From contig NC_016134.3 of the NCBI RefSeq assembly GCF_000005505.3, positions 10,150,624 to 10,214,623 on the forward strand: DNA of 64,000 nt, given 5' to 3'. Below are positions 10,063 through 21,700 of the stretch, piece after piece; position 1 is the stretch's first letter, and each line of letters opens with the position of its first letter. The notes beneath the pieces are model-generated. The model saw only the letters and a program-made list of their open reading frames with translations. It was not told the origin of the DNA and ran no database searches. Source of the stretch: Brachypodium distachyon (Eukaryota; Streptophyta; Magnoliopsida; Poales; Poaceae). The position numbers were made by a program, and so were the translations under genes.

Positions 10063-12479
10063 GGCTAGACGGGAAAGAGGTGCCCCGAATTGATAAGCAT
10101 CCGGTTTGTTACTATTTTTTCGGGATCGGGGCATGCATAAACGCGGCTTGCGCGAGCTTTTCGCCGTGCGTTTCTCGCTGCGTTTTGTTCTTCGGTCCAC
10201 GAGGCTGCGTTTCTCCCTGCGCGGTTAGGCTGAGCGGGGCTGCGCGAGTAGGCTGGGCTGCTTGCTTCCTCTCTTTGCTAGCTGCTAGCTTTCCACGAGG
10301 CCCACGTACGTGCCAGCTCGCGCAGCCCAGCCCAACATCGCCTACTCGCGCCAGCCCGCGTGTGTGCGCATGTGCGTCCATGTCTCGTGTCTTTGGTCCA
10401 CGTTTTTTTTCCTCCCCTAAATTACACACGTATTTTTGTGATTTTGGTCATCGTAATTTCGCGATTTTGGTCATCTTTCTCATCGGTTCGGCGATAATTC
10501 AGTGGTTCTACAACCTGTCTTGCGAGGGATGTGTCCCCGGCCACCACGCGGTTCACGAAAACCTACAAGGTTACTCTAGCTTATATAGATTTGGTCTTCA
10601 ACTGTTTTGTCACCAGAGATTTGGAAAAATATCAAGATGCGACTGGCACAGCTAGAGAAGTTGGCTTCATAGATGTTTTATGCAACTTTTAGTTTATTCG
10701 AAATCCTTGTTGTCGTTTTAGTTTTTTCGATCAGTCGTACTACGTTCGTCGAATAAATAAAGCCAGATCGTTGTTCTAAAAAAAAATTACACGCATTTTT
10801 TCCATGAGAGAATAAAATTGACGTACGAGCAGTTTAGTCCATATATTTGAAAAATGTCTGGACTGGTCTGTATACGATGTACGCGACACGTAGCAGCTGG
10901 CCCCACGGCGCGACCTAGGCTTCCTTTGCACGCAATCTTTGTCCTTTAAAAATAACGATCCTCGTGAAATTTCAGGTGCGGATGAGTTACGTAGCTCCTG
11001 ACACAGTAAAAACAATGAAAATGGGTTTTCTGCCGCCCAAGTTAAATACCAAATAAATAAGGATTATTATGAAAATCTACTACATCACTAAAAACATGGA
11101 TAATGACATGTAAAGTGACGCAAATATCATGTAAAATAAGGTAATAAACAACAAAGTCTATGTATGCATTTTACATGCATCAGGCACCCAAGAATTAATA
11201 GTACCTGATAACTAAGCATCTCATAAACGAACTAATTTGCGGCGTGATATCTTCGCATTTTTCTATACAAAAAAACGTGTTTGTTCTAAAAAATATCGTA
11301 CGTGATAAAAAAAAGAGGAGAATTAGTTTTCCATTTGTAAACTTTGTCTATTTTTGCATCTTTTAACCAAGGCTCTTGAAGTGTTTATTATTTGACTTCT
11401 TTACAATGTCGTTTCCAACGCATGGTCAACTTAGCAGCAACGAGTTGGACCTCTTGTAGATTGTGTGATGATGCAATTGAATAGTTATTTACAATTTACA
11501 TTTACGCGAGACGCAACTCCTTATTTTTCTTCAAATATTGCTTAGTCGAATCAACTGTTAATACCTCGCAGTCCACAAAGTCGGTTATTTTCATTGCTTC
11601 CTCAACTGTATTTCTTTTACCCGCATTTTATGTCATCTTACTCAAAGATAGTAGATATGCGTTGTAATAAGTTAGGATTAATTAATCATGTTTTTCAGCT
11701 TGTGTAGTTCTACCTGATGAGTTCAGATTTTTGATGCAGTGAACTATGGACGAATTTTTTCCGAATTTTTTGAGTGTGTGATGTTTGATCTATATACTCT
11801 TTGGTATATGCCTTTGCATTAGTTGCTACCATTATTCTCTCATTTGTGAAATCATTTCACAAAGTTTAGCAGCGGAGTGGCTAATCTGGGTGACTCATTT
11901 TTATTTGTGTTTCTGGTTATACACATGAGAAAAATCTACATATAAGAATAGATGTATTGTTTTATATTTCTGGTACTTTTGTTAATGTAACAATATTTTT
12001 TGTTGAGAAGAGTCTCGGTTATAATGCAAAATATCTACTTGATATTTTTTGGTGAGTAAGTACGGAGATGTTTTATAAACAAAAATATAACTATATATTT
12101 ACAGTTATAAATACATGAGTTCACAGTCCACTTCTATCTCTATGTGTTTATATCTTTGTATGAAACATTGAAGTCTTAAAAGATATGTAACGCAAATCAT
12201 CACAAACATACATGGAGACCTTGGACGATGTATTCCCAAATAATATAACTATATATTTCTTCTGTTCCATAATTCTTGTCGTGGTTTTAGTTCAACTATT
12301 AGAGTTAGATATAATCAATACAAATCAACATGTCTAATCATTAAATGTTAAAAACATGACGTAATAAAAATTTATATCTAGCTGGCGAGAGAGGGGTGCG
12401 CCCCGCACGTGATAAGCAAAGTTATAAAAAAAAATCGCGGCTCTTTTCTCTATGATTCGAGGCACATATATGATTTATG
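10063..12479. other. Intergenic, mostly AT-rich; possible retroposon tail near 10780
   Basis: 10063-10430 is moderately GC-rich promoter-side sequence. The segment of about 10430-10790 ends with AATAAATAAAGCC followed by an A-rich stretch, suggesting the 3' end of a small polyadenylated retroposon on the plus strand; no TSD was found. 10800-12479 is AT-rich without coding signal. The stretch near 12253-12350 (ATTTCTTCTGTTCCATAATTC) looks like half of an old Stowaway-type MITE. Confidence 0.4.
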
Positions 12480-12483
12480 ATTG

Positions 12484-12850
12484 AAGAGTGTCCGCTCTTC
12501 AATCCGACAAGTGGGTTTTTTCGCGGGAAACCTTGACCGATTGCACGCGTATTTTTAACAAAAAAAGGAATTATAAGAGATACAATTAATCAAGATTTAT
12601 TATCAAACTCCAATTAGAGAGAAAAAAAATAGAGACATCAAATTGAACATGTGTGCACACACGTATATATCATATATGAGAAGGAGCACAGCAAGCAGGA
12701 GGGAGGTCGTCGGGAGCTTCATCATGGCTGCGTTTCTGAATGCCGGTTGATAGGTGTATGACATACGGGGGTGCATTCATGCGTCTATTTATAGGCAGAC
12801 GATGAAGGGATGCCTCCGAATTGATAAGCATCGGGTTGGTTTTACGAAGA
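12484..12850 (-). pseudogene. Duplicated promoter and 5' end of the GDSL gene
   Basis: This segment matches about 9757-10115 over its whole length: part of exon 2 (CGTGCAATCGGTCAAGG, GAAGAGCGGACACTC), intron 1 with the same ATTAATCAAGATTTATTATC string, exon 1 with a signal-peptide-like start at 12725 (MMKLPTTSLLLAVLLLI), a TATA box and the upstream GAATTGATAAGCATC. Homology stops at about 12484, before the GDSL block, so no enzyme can be made. It is in the same orientation as the complete gene, about 2.7 kb upstream of it. Confidence 0.82.
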
Positions 12851-13349
12851 GATTTTTCTGGGAGCGACGTCGCCTACCTAAACGCTGCCAACGGCACTTC
12901 CTTTTACCCCGCGTACTTGAGCTTCCTCTCCCTGCGAGTTGAGAAGGGAAAACATGTGGCCAGCGAATCACGCATGCGCTGCTGCAAAGGGTGGCAAGCG
13001 ACGGTTGAATCGGATCCTTTTCTTTGCAAAGCGGAACAAATGAAACAAACTAACAAACTGTACTTGTCGTCCAGCGGAGCAGATCATATCAGAGGAGTGG
13101 ATATTTATAGACTGAAATTTACAGCTAGCTATCGTCGTCGCATGTACCAGTGTTGCACGTGTTGCAGCAGATCTATATGCACTGCATCATGGTACCCCGC
13201 GCATTGCCGTGGAAGTGTTTTTTTTACTATAAATGAATGTTCAACACAATAAGCACAACTAACTCTAATATAGATGTGATTCATTGTCCTTGCAAAAAAA
13301 ACTGATATAACTTTCCTTCGGTTTACCCCTTGAACCCACCTCACTCGAG
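12851..13349. other. Intergenic, no gene seen
   Basis: Sequence between the GDSL relic and the MULE. Two overlapping open frames on opposite strands show no domain, signal or repeat. Confidence 0.45.
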
Positions 13350-13358
13350 AAAAAACCC

Positions 13359-13515
13359 GGCGCAGATTGTCTAACTTCCTTTGGCAAAGGCAAGAACTTA
13401 CCTCCCTCGGATGGCGTCCCTTACTGATCGAACGGTGGCTTAATCTCTCAGCCTTCAGAGCACAACGGAGCCAGCCCAGCTTAGCCCAAAAAGAGCCCAA
13501 CTCGGTCACGAGGAG
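13359..13515 (+). repeat. Left terminal inverted repeat of the MULE
   Basis: It pairs with 18700-18530 on the other strand. The alignment is interrupted by only a few small indels and runs from the terminus through the run of TTAGCCCA-type sequence near 13480. Confidence 0.8.
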
Positions 13516-15014
13516 GGAAAACGAGGGTTAGGCGGGGAGTATACAGGAAGGAGCCGCGATTTGGCGGGCTTTGGCGGGGGATACCGGTGCGAGTCGCGGA
13601 TTGGCGCTCTTGGTGGCGACTGCGGCGATCATCGGGCGCTCGACGCGCCGGCTGCCGGCCAGCCAGCAGCTGCTCTACTTTGCACTGCTCAGCCGGGATT
13701 TCATCTTAATCTTCAACACCGACAAGCAGGGGAGGGCGGTGTCCAAGTCCAGCAAAGTCAGGGGCCTAGGTCGAGTCAAGAGCCTAATCAGCAAAGGTAT
13801 CTCCATCTTCCCCTACAATGCACATGGCCCATAGAAAATTCCCTTTTTTCAGTTGTATTTGTTCACAAAACTATAATATTCAGTGGTTTTTGTTCATCGT
13901 TTGTGCAGTATTCGTTGAGTTCCTGCCTTAATCTAAGATTTCAATGGAACAATCAAACAAGTAAGAATAGGTTTCAATTCGAGGTTTCATTGATTTGTTT
14001 GCATCCAGATGTCTAGCAACAAGGATATTTTCCTTTCCTGTAGGGAGAACGTGAATCCTTTTGGCTTACCTCAAGTTGGTCAGAAATTCAGAAACTTGTA
14101 TGATGCTTGGTCATTTTGGTTGAACTATGGAGGTCGTGCAGGTTTTGAGGTCAGAAGAAGGTACAAGAATGAAAGTAAATATGATGGAAAGGTAACTTCG
14201 TGTAGGTATGTTTGTGCCAAGGAGGGTCGTCGAGCATGAGACAAGAGGGATCATCTCACGAAGACTCCTCGAGCTGAAACAAGAACATGTTGTCCAGTTC
14301 GGATGGGTCTTACGTTGGACAGAGAAACAGGAAATTATATAGTGGTTGATCTTGTCCTTGTACACAATCATGGTCTTTACTTGCCACAAACTTTCCATTT
14401 GATGTCATCACAAAGGAACATTTCAGATGTGCAAGCTTTTGAAATCGAGACTGCTGATGATTCCGGAATTAGGCCAAAAGCTGCACATGAGTATGCTTGT
14501 CGCCAAGTTGGAGGAGCAATGAATCTCAACTATACACCTCGTGATCACAAAAATCACTTGCAGGGCAGGCGCCAAAGGGAGTTGGCGTATGGCCAGGCAG
14601 GAAGCATGTTGAAGTATTTTCAAGACAAGATCAGTGAGAACCCTTCTTTCCAATATGCTTTGCAATTAGATTGTCAAGAACATATAACAAATATATTTTG
14701 GGCTGATGCTAAGATGATCATTGATTATGCACACTTCGGGGATGTTGTCACCTTTGATACTACTTTTGGCACAAACAAAGAGTATAGGCCTTTTGGTGTT
14801 TTCGTTGGTTCCAATCAGTTCAGAGAGACAGTTGTATTTGGTGCTGCTATTTTGTTTGATGAAACATGTGCCTCTTTCACATGGCTATTTGAGGCTTTTC
14901 TAGCTGCACATAATGGAAAGCAACCTAGAGCTATATTTACCGATCAAGACGCTGCAATGGGAAATGCTATTGGAAAGGTATTCACTGCAACATGGCATGG
15001 ATTGTGCACATATC

Positions 15015-16724
15015 TGTTGGGTTCGTTGCATAGGAAACAAAAATTTTCCTACGAGAAGTGCGGAAGAAACCCAAGAATATATATACTAGATGTATGTAAC
15101 GAGAGGGATCATGAACACCATACCCTCGTAGACCGCTAAGCGTTACGATCACGAGATCGTTGTTGGTGTAGTGGAACTTTCAATGAGATCAATCTCAGTG
15201 CCGAACGGACAGCACCTCCTTGGTATCCACACGTTCAGCTTCACGTTATCTCCTCCCTCGATCCAGCAAGCGAGAGGGAGAGGTAGACGAGATCCCGGCA
15301 GCACGACGGCGTGGTGACTATGGTGAATATTCTCACGGGCAGGGCTACGCCGTGCGCGTGAGAAGAGGAGGAGAGGAGGGCTCAGGGGAGAGAGATCCAA
15401 CTGAAAGCTTGGGGTGTCTCTCTCCCTTGCCCCCCCTTCTATTTATATAGGGGTAGAGGAGGCGTGGCCGGCCAGGACTATCCCGCGGCCAGGACTCTCC
15501 GGCGGCCAGGACTCTCATGCGGCCAGGACTCTCCCGCGGCCAGGACTCTCCTCCTGGCCGCATGGGCCCTGTGGGCTAGCCCCTCGGCCCATTAAGGCCA
15601 GGGTGCTCCCTCACAGGCCCATTTAGCCCAGGGATAGGTGGGCCTCAAGGTGGAACCCTCCGGATCCCTCCGGAACCTTCTAGAAGCTTCCCGGTCAAAA
15701 CCGGGAAATATTCCAAACTTTCCAGAACCCTGAAAACAACTTTCCATATATAAATCTTTATCTCCGGAACATTCCGGAGCTCCTCGTTGCGTCTAGGATC
15801 CCATCCAAGACTCCGAATCATAATTCGATATCATCATCATTTATCTCATCTAACCCAAGCAACATGAAACGTTAAGTGTGTGACCCTACGGGTTCGAGAA
15901 CATGTGGACATGATCAAATATCAATAACCAATAGCGGGACCTGGATGTCCATAATAGTTCCCACATATTCCACGAAGATCTCATCGGTTGAACCACTATG
16001 TCGAGGATTCAATTAATCCAGTATCCAATTCTCTTTGTCTCGCGATATATTACTTGCCCGAGATTTGATCGTCGGTATCGCCATACCTAGTTTAATCTCG
16101 TTACCGGCAAGTTCTCTTTACTCGTTCCGTAATATAATACCCCCGCAACTAAACACATTAGTCCCATGCTTGCAAGCTCATTAGGATGTTATATTACCGA
16201 GAGGGCCCAGAGATATCTCTCCGTCACAAGGAGTGACAAATCCCAGTCTTGATCCATACAACCCAACAAGCACCTTCTGGGATACCTGAAAAACACCTTT
16301 ATGATCACCCAGTTACGAGATGACGGTTGATGCCCACAAAGTATTCTTCCGGTACTAGGGAGTGGCATGATCTCATGGTCTAAAGAAATAATACTTGACA
16401 TAATAAAACATAAGCAACTTAAACTTAAGTGACATGATCAAAAGCTATGTTTAGGTTTGGGTCTGTCCATCACATCATTCTCCTAATGATATGACCTCGT
16501 TATTAAATGACAACACATGTCTATGGTTAGGAAACCTTAACCATCTTTAATCAACGAGCTAATCTAGTAGAGGCGTATTAGGGACACGGTATTTGTTTAT
16601 TTATCCACACATGTATTTGAGTTTCCAATCAATACAATTATAGCATGGGCAATAAACATTTATCAAGAACAATGAAATATGATAATAACAAATTTATTAT
16701 TGCCTCTAGGGCATATTTCCAACA
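15015..16724 (-). mobile_element. Solo LTR of an Angela/WIS-type Ty1-copia retrotransposon (1710 bp)
   Basis: Read on the minus strand it starts TGTTGGAAATATGCCCTAGA and ends ACGAACCCAACA, the well-known ends of Triticeae Angela/WIS LTRs. It is flanked by a perfect 5-bp TSD, ATATC, at 15010-15014 and 16725-16729. The LTR promoter is visible as a minus-strand TATATAAATA at about 15449-15458. A repeat of GCGGCCAGGACTCTC (about five copies, 15465-15552) lies downstream of the TATA box in the transcribed leader. It interrupts the FAR1-type transposase just after its DQDAAM motif; the family name is from memory of its termini. Confidence 0.88.
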
Positions 16725-17979
16725 ATATCACATAATGCAAAAGCCGTCAAGCACTTATGCAAGAGCAAAGATGAGGCATCCAATTCCCCCAACGGAATAA
16801 AAGAGGCTGATGAAGAACCTCACATTCTCTTGGATTTTAGTGCTTGCATGTATAACATTGAAGACAAGGCAGCCTTTGAAGAAGCATTTGACATCACGAG
16901 GAATAAGGTGGACAAGAAGAAGACATCATGGCTTGATAGCATCTATAAGTTCAAGGAAAAATGGGCTGAATGTTACATGAGGGATGTTTTCACATTGGGA
17001 ATGAGAAGCACACAGTTGAGTGAGAGTTTCAATAGTGACTTGAAAAAACATCTAAAGTCAGATTTTGACATCATTCGGTTCTTAAAGCATTTTGAAAGGG
17101 CAGTGCAAGGAAAGAGAAACAAGGAACTAGATGCAGAATTTGAAGCTAGAAAAATGCTACCTAGAATAAGTAACACCTATGCTACTGCAAGCAAGCAAAC
17201 TTTACACGTTCACCATATTTGAAGCATTCCAAACTGAATATGAAAGATCCATGGCTGCATGTGCTAGGGCATTGGATGGAAGTAATACATATGCTGTTGC
17301 AATTGTGCGCGCTGATGGAGATTTAAGTTCTGAACTAGAGCGCATCGTGGTTGTGGTTGGTGATCCCTTGGAGCAAACAACTTCTTGTAGTTGTGGGCAA
17401 TTTAAAAGGACCGGTGTATTGTGTGGCCATGCTTTGAAAGTTCTTGACTTGATGAATATCAAGTTATTGCCGAGCCACTATATTCTGAAGCGATGGACGA
17501 GGGAAGCAAGGTATGGAACTATACAAGACAACAAAGGGAGGAGCATTATTGAAAATCCAAAATTGGATGCTATGCTGCGATACAAGTTTTTGTCTCACAA
17601 TTTTTTTAATTTGGCATATCAAACGGCAAGCTCTCCAGAATGCTGTCTGTTGGTGGACAGTACACTTGATTGCCTTGCTAAGCAACTAGAGGACAAACTC
17701 AGTGTATCCACAACTATTTTGAGTGATTCAAATGATGTCCAACCTGATGTTCAACAAGATGAGAGTATGCTTACTGCGGCACAGTTAAAGAAGAAAGAGG
17801 TTCAGCCAAAAAGTTCTAAACGACATAGAGGCTTGACAAGATACGCAAGTTCAGAAAGAAACCAAACAATTCTAGCGTATGTTACTGAAAACCCTTGCAA
17901 TATAGTGTTCTTGTTCTGCATTTTGTACTAATAAAACAAGCTTGATTGCTTTTTGTAGCGACAAGAGAACTGTGGTGGT

Positions 17980-18051
17980 GTAGAAACTGAAGTACCAATG
18001 GATGTAGAAACTGAAGTACCAATGGATGTAGAAACTGAAGTACCAATGGAT
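17980..18051 (+). repeat. Three perfect tandem copies of a 24-bp coding repeat
   Basis: GTAGAAACTGAAGTACCAAT plus GGAT is repeated three times without a mismatch in the penultimate exon of the FAR1-type transposase. It encodes VETEVPMD three times. Confidence 0.95.
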
Positions 18052-18529
18052 AATGTCAATAAGAACTGCAATGCCTTCACTAGCTACACAGAATTGCTCA
18101 CGGTACTTTCAGTTTTCCTTTTTTGCAATTTCTCTTAAACTAGTTCCAATATTTCCAATTTTTAACTTTTTATTTGTCTTCGCAGGGATCTAGTGTGTTT
18201 GATGATATGCGTGTTGAAGATCTCCTTTAGAGCTCGGTTCATTATCTGCTGCTAGGTTGAGTCTCTTTTGCTATTTTGGATGAACATGTTGACAGCTGCT
18301 GAAAAAAGGGTGCTAATCTGCTAGGTTGAGTCTCTTTTGCTGTTTTTTTTTTTAGCATCAGTTATGTGCTAATCTGTTGTCGTATGAGATTCAGTGCTTG
18401 ATCAACAAATTAATTTGTACTGAGCAAGCGTTGTTAACAAAACTGACGTTAAAATGGTCGTTTAAATGTTTGTACGTAAGAGCACTTGTTGTCGAGAGTA
18501 CTGATGCAGTTTCAGACTCTGAGTAAGAG

Positions 18530-18700
18530 CGTCCTTGTCACTGAACTGGGCTTCCCGTGGGCTAATTTGTTCACCGGCCTGCTTTGTTCTGCTGTGAAAG
18601 GCTGAGAGATCAAGCCGCCGTTGGATCAGCAACGGACGCCATCAGAGGGAGGTAAGTCCCCCTCTGCCTTTGCCACAGCACGTTAGAGAATCTGCGCCGG
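18530..18700 (-). repeat. Right terminal inverted repeat of the MULE
   Basis: Reverse complement of the left TIR (13359-13515). It lies 300 bp past the stop codon of the last transposase exon. Confidence 0.8.
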
Positions 18701-18709
18701 AAAAAACCC

Positions 18710-21700
18710 ACCCAAATCAACCCCCAAATCGTGCGTGCGTGCGGTTCTGGTGGCGAGCTGCTGCAGTACCGAATTGAGGCGGCGGCGGAACTGCGGTCAG
18801 CGGCGCCTGAGAGGAGCGGCGCACGAGAGCAGACGCGCGGCGGCGGCTGGCTACGCGGCGGGCCTGCTCGAGCCTAGGCGGCGGCGGCGGCGGTCGCGGC
18901 TGGGGCGGCTGCCTCGACGACGACTGTGGCCCGAGCGAGGAGAAGCTCGAGCGGGCCTCCTCCTCCACCGCCTCCACCTCGCCGCTGCGTCCGGCGGCGA
19001 GGGGCGAGCGGCTGCAGCTGGAAGTGCGGCGAGCGGCTTGTGCCAGGCAGCGGTGTGGTTGCGATTTGGTTGGATTTTTTTAAATTTCGCTTTGATTGGA
19101 TCTGACAGGGCTTGCTCTGATTTTGTTTAAGGATCATCGCTGGTGAGGCAAGAGAGGGCGAGGCGGTCCAAGCTCGAGGGCGCGAGCGGCGGGGAGGAGG
19201 CTGGAGTTGGAAGAAGACCAATGCTGGAGGTTGAGGCCGACGCAGACGCCGGCCCACTCCTCGCGTCGTTGGGCAAATAGGCAACCTCGGCGTCGAGTCC
19301 GCGGCTCAGCCCAGCCCTGCCTCGTCGGCCGGCTCCTCCCCACTGTTGTGGTATGCCCCTCGCCAGCAGCTCGTGTGGAATTAGTGTCAGGTACCCCAAC
19401 TGCTGAAGCTAGCAAGTGTTCATTGCTTCAGTAATGGGAATTGTTCAGTGTTCTTGCGACCTGTGATTTGATTCTTGTCTATCCCCATCCTTCCAACGAT
19501 GGTTGGGACCTGACAATTAGCAGCCACAGTGTGGCTATCGCTGGCAAACCAGGTGCGCAGCCCAGAGGAAAACAGGAGATACATCGGCAGTCTGTGCGTC
19601 TTATTGTTGGATTTGTCAGGGCTGTTGGCTCTGTGTTGTGGCATATTTGTCAAAATTCTTGGTGTGATTTTGGTTAAATCTGAACATTTTACGGTTTCTT
19701 GGGAATTTTGGTCTGCAGTGGATCGTCTCCTCTTTGTCAAATTCCAGTCGTAACTACAGGCACTTCATTTTCTCCTCCTGGATTGTTTTTTTTTTTTGTA
19801 GTTCTCCTCCTAGATTTGGCAGTGTTGATCAAGAACACTCAGATCAACCTAATTAAGGGTAGGGTGACTCGTTGTAGGAACCACCAGACTTTGCTGGGTA
19901 ATTAGAATTTGCAAGATGGAGTTAATGTAGCCAGCCGAGGTCCAAATGACCAACGGGTGTGCTTGGATGATCTGATTCTGATATCATTAATGTTGGATTG
20001 GTAATTATCTTCTCAAGCAGATCCTGTCATTACTGATCCATGCTGAAGCAGTAATAAAATTGATTAGCGTATAGAATTATCATAACTATAATGGATAATT
20101 GATGTATGAAATCTTGTTTGCATCCTGATGCATGCTGAAGCAGTAATCAAATTTATTAGCATATAACTTACCATAACTATAGGGTTATCACAGCATGTTA
20201 ATTCCATCCCGTTCATCGATCATTGCTTTTTTGCAAATTTTTAGCTGACCAACTCAGTGTAGCTATAGATTTGATGTCCGGTTATGTTGTTTGGGTTCTC
20301 TGACATAATGTGGTGCTTGTATTGCTGACGATGTTGTGAATTCAATACTATTCGACGTAGTAAATCGTTTTCTTTCTTTCAGCTAGCTATCATTAGTGTT
20401 TTGTTTCCAAGAAACTTATGTGGCTTTGCCAAAGATTCGTGGCGGCGGTGATATGGTCAATTTCTCATGCTTTTCAGGCCATTCTTTTCCCCCCTCAAAG
20501 AAACTGTGAGCACTGATTTTTTTTTCTTAGTACTTATAGATGCATTCTGTTTATTGCTGGAGATATCTTCAAATGGAAAATGTTGGCTTCACATTGCAAA
20601 TCTCTTCTATTTTTTGCTTGTTTGATTGTAGTAATAGTACTATGCAATAACCTTTCTTTTTCTTCAAGATAGTGCAAATGGAGACAGTGATCTGATTACA
20701 CATTGCCATCAAACTGTCGGCACGTTGAAGTAAGCCGGAGAAATTTGTGGTTTGCTCTGCTTTACTGTTCTCATTTTATTTTCCTGCCAGTTTTTTCGAG
20801 GTTACCATCATCTTAGATTGTATGTTGTAATTCCTCATTGACAAGGTTCCTTGGTGGTATCTCATTAATGGCTTCATTTGCTGATCTGTTATCTTGATTT
20901 GCCTGGACCAAGCTTAATTTGACAGAAACAGAAACATATCCATTTCGTTTTATCTGACCGACATTCACATAGCGGCGATTGGCTGGGGAAGGAGCAGTTG
21001 GCAGCGGCGCGTGATAGCAGATGCGGGGCGTGGCGGTGGCTGGCTGGCTACGCGGCTTGCCGGCTCGAGCCTAGGCACGCTGGCAGCAAGAATAGTCAAT
21101 TGCAAACTATTGTTTAGGGTCTCTCTTTCCCCTAATCAATTGATGTTCACTGCAATGATTTATTAAGTAGATTATCAAGTTGCTCTGTTCTTTTTCCTCT
21201 TTTGAAAAGCTTATCCCGATTGCTCTGTTCCTAGCTTTTCCTCTTTTGAAAGCCTCCAGGCATTCTGCTTAGTCTCTTAATGCTGTTTTCTGAAAGTATG
21301 TTTATGCTGGAACGCTGCTGATCGTTTATGCTCATAATTTTTTATCTCTTCACAAGGTTTTTTTTTCTGGGAGAAATATCTATTCACAAGGTTGCAGGTG
21401 AGTTCTGTTAATTCCGTGGATATCCTTAGAATGTCCTGTGTCTCTTGTGTACTAGCGTTTATAGTTTATCTTATGCTGCTTGTTTCCTACAGAATTGCGC
21501 TCTTACCATGCTTGCAGCATTTTCTAAGACAGCCAAACTTTGTGAAGGATGCAAAAGTGAAGGAAATGAGACCATGGAAAGCCAGTATGGTATATGTCAT
21601 GATTTGACAGAAGATGTGGTGGTTAGTGGAGATATACGAAATGAGAATTGCTTTCTTCAAAGTAATATTTTTCAGGTTGTTGTTGGGATGCCTTTGAAAT

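Larger units (their letters stand above)
14009..18230 (+). pseudogene. FAR1-related MULE transposase, disrupted
   Basis: A leader exon (about 13550-13796, donor AAAG/GTATCT) appears spliced to the coding start at 14009 (acceptor TCCAG). The frame holds a FAR1-type WRKY-GCM1 zinc-finger region (GQKFRNLYDAWSFWLNYGG...SCRYVCAKEG), the MULE transposase core (DVVTFDTTFGTNKEYRPF; IFTDQDAAMGNAI) and a SWIM finger (CSCGQFKRTGVLCGHAL, about 17386-17436). Later exons are 17959-18102 and 18186-18230, ending VFDDMRVEDLL. Lesions: in-frame TGA at 14237-14239; an LTR insertion at 15015-16724; frameshifts near 16741 and near 17172. The donor for the intron before 17959 is not clear. Host FAR1/FHY3 transcription factors derive from this transposase family, but the terminal repeats show this is the transposon version. 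Confidence 0.88.
13359..18700 (+). mobile_element. Mutator-like element (MULE) with FAR1-type transposase
   Basis: The left end (13359, GGCGCAGATTGTCTAAC) and the reverse complement of the right end (18700, GGCGCAGATTCTCTAAC) begin inverted repeats that stay alignable for about 150-170 bp. Shared stretches include TGGCAAAGGCA, ACTTACCTCCCTC, GATGGCGTCC and ATCTCTCAGCCTT. The flanks carry the same 9-mer AAAAAACCC at 13350-13358 and 18701-18709, the TSD length of Mutator elements. Inside is a plus-strand gene with FAR1 DNA-binding, MULE transposase and SWIM zinc-finger regions. Without the nested LTR the element is about 3.6 kb. The transposase is broken, so this copy is dead by itself. Confidence 0.85.

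Noticed and set aside
10430..10790. SINE or LINE tail
   Set aside because: AATAAATAAAGCC plus an A-rich end is suggestive, but no TSD, internal promoter or coding remains were found; only noted as possible.
13561..14016. Plus-strand ORF upstream of the FAR1-type frame as a separate gene
   Set aside because: It spans a likely leader exon and intron 1 of the transposase gene and has no domain.
18717..19434. ORFs in the CGG-rich region after the MULE
   Set aside because: Strongly biased composition, both strands open, no family motif; treated as noncoding.
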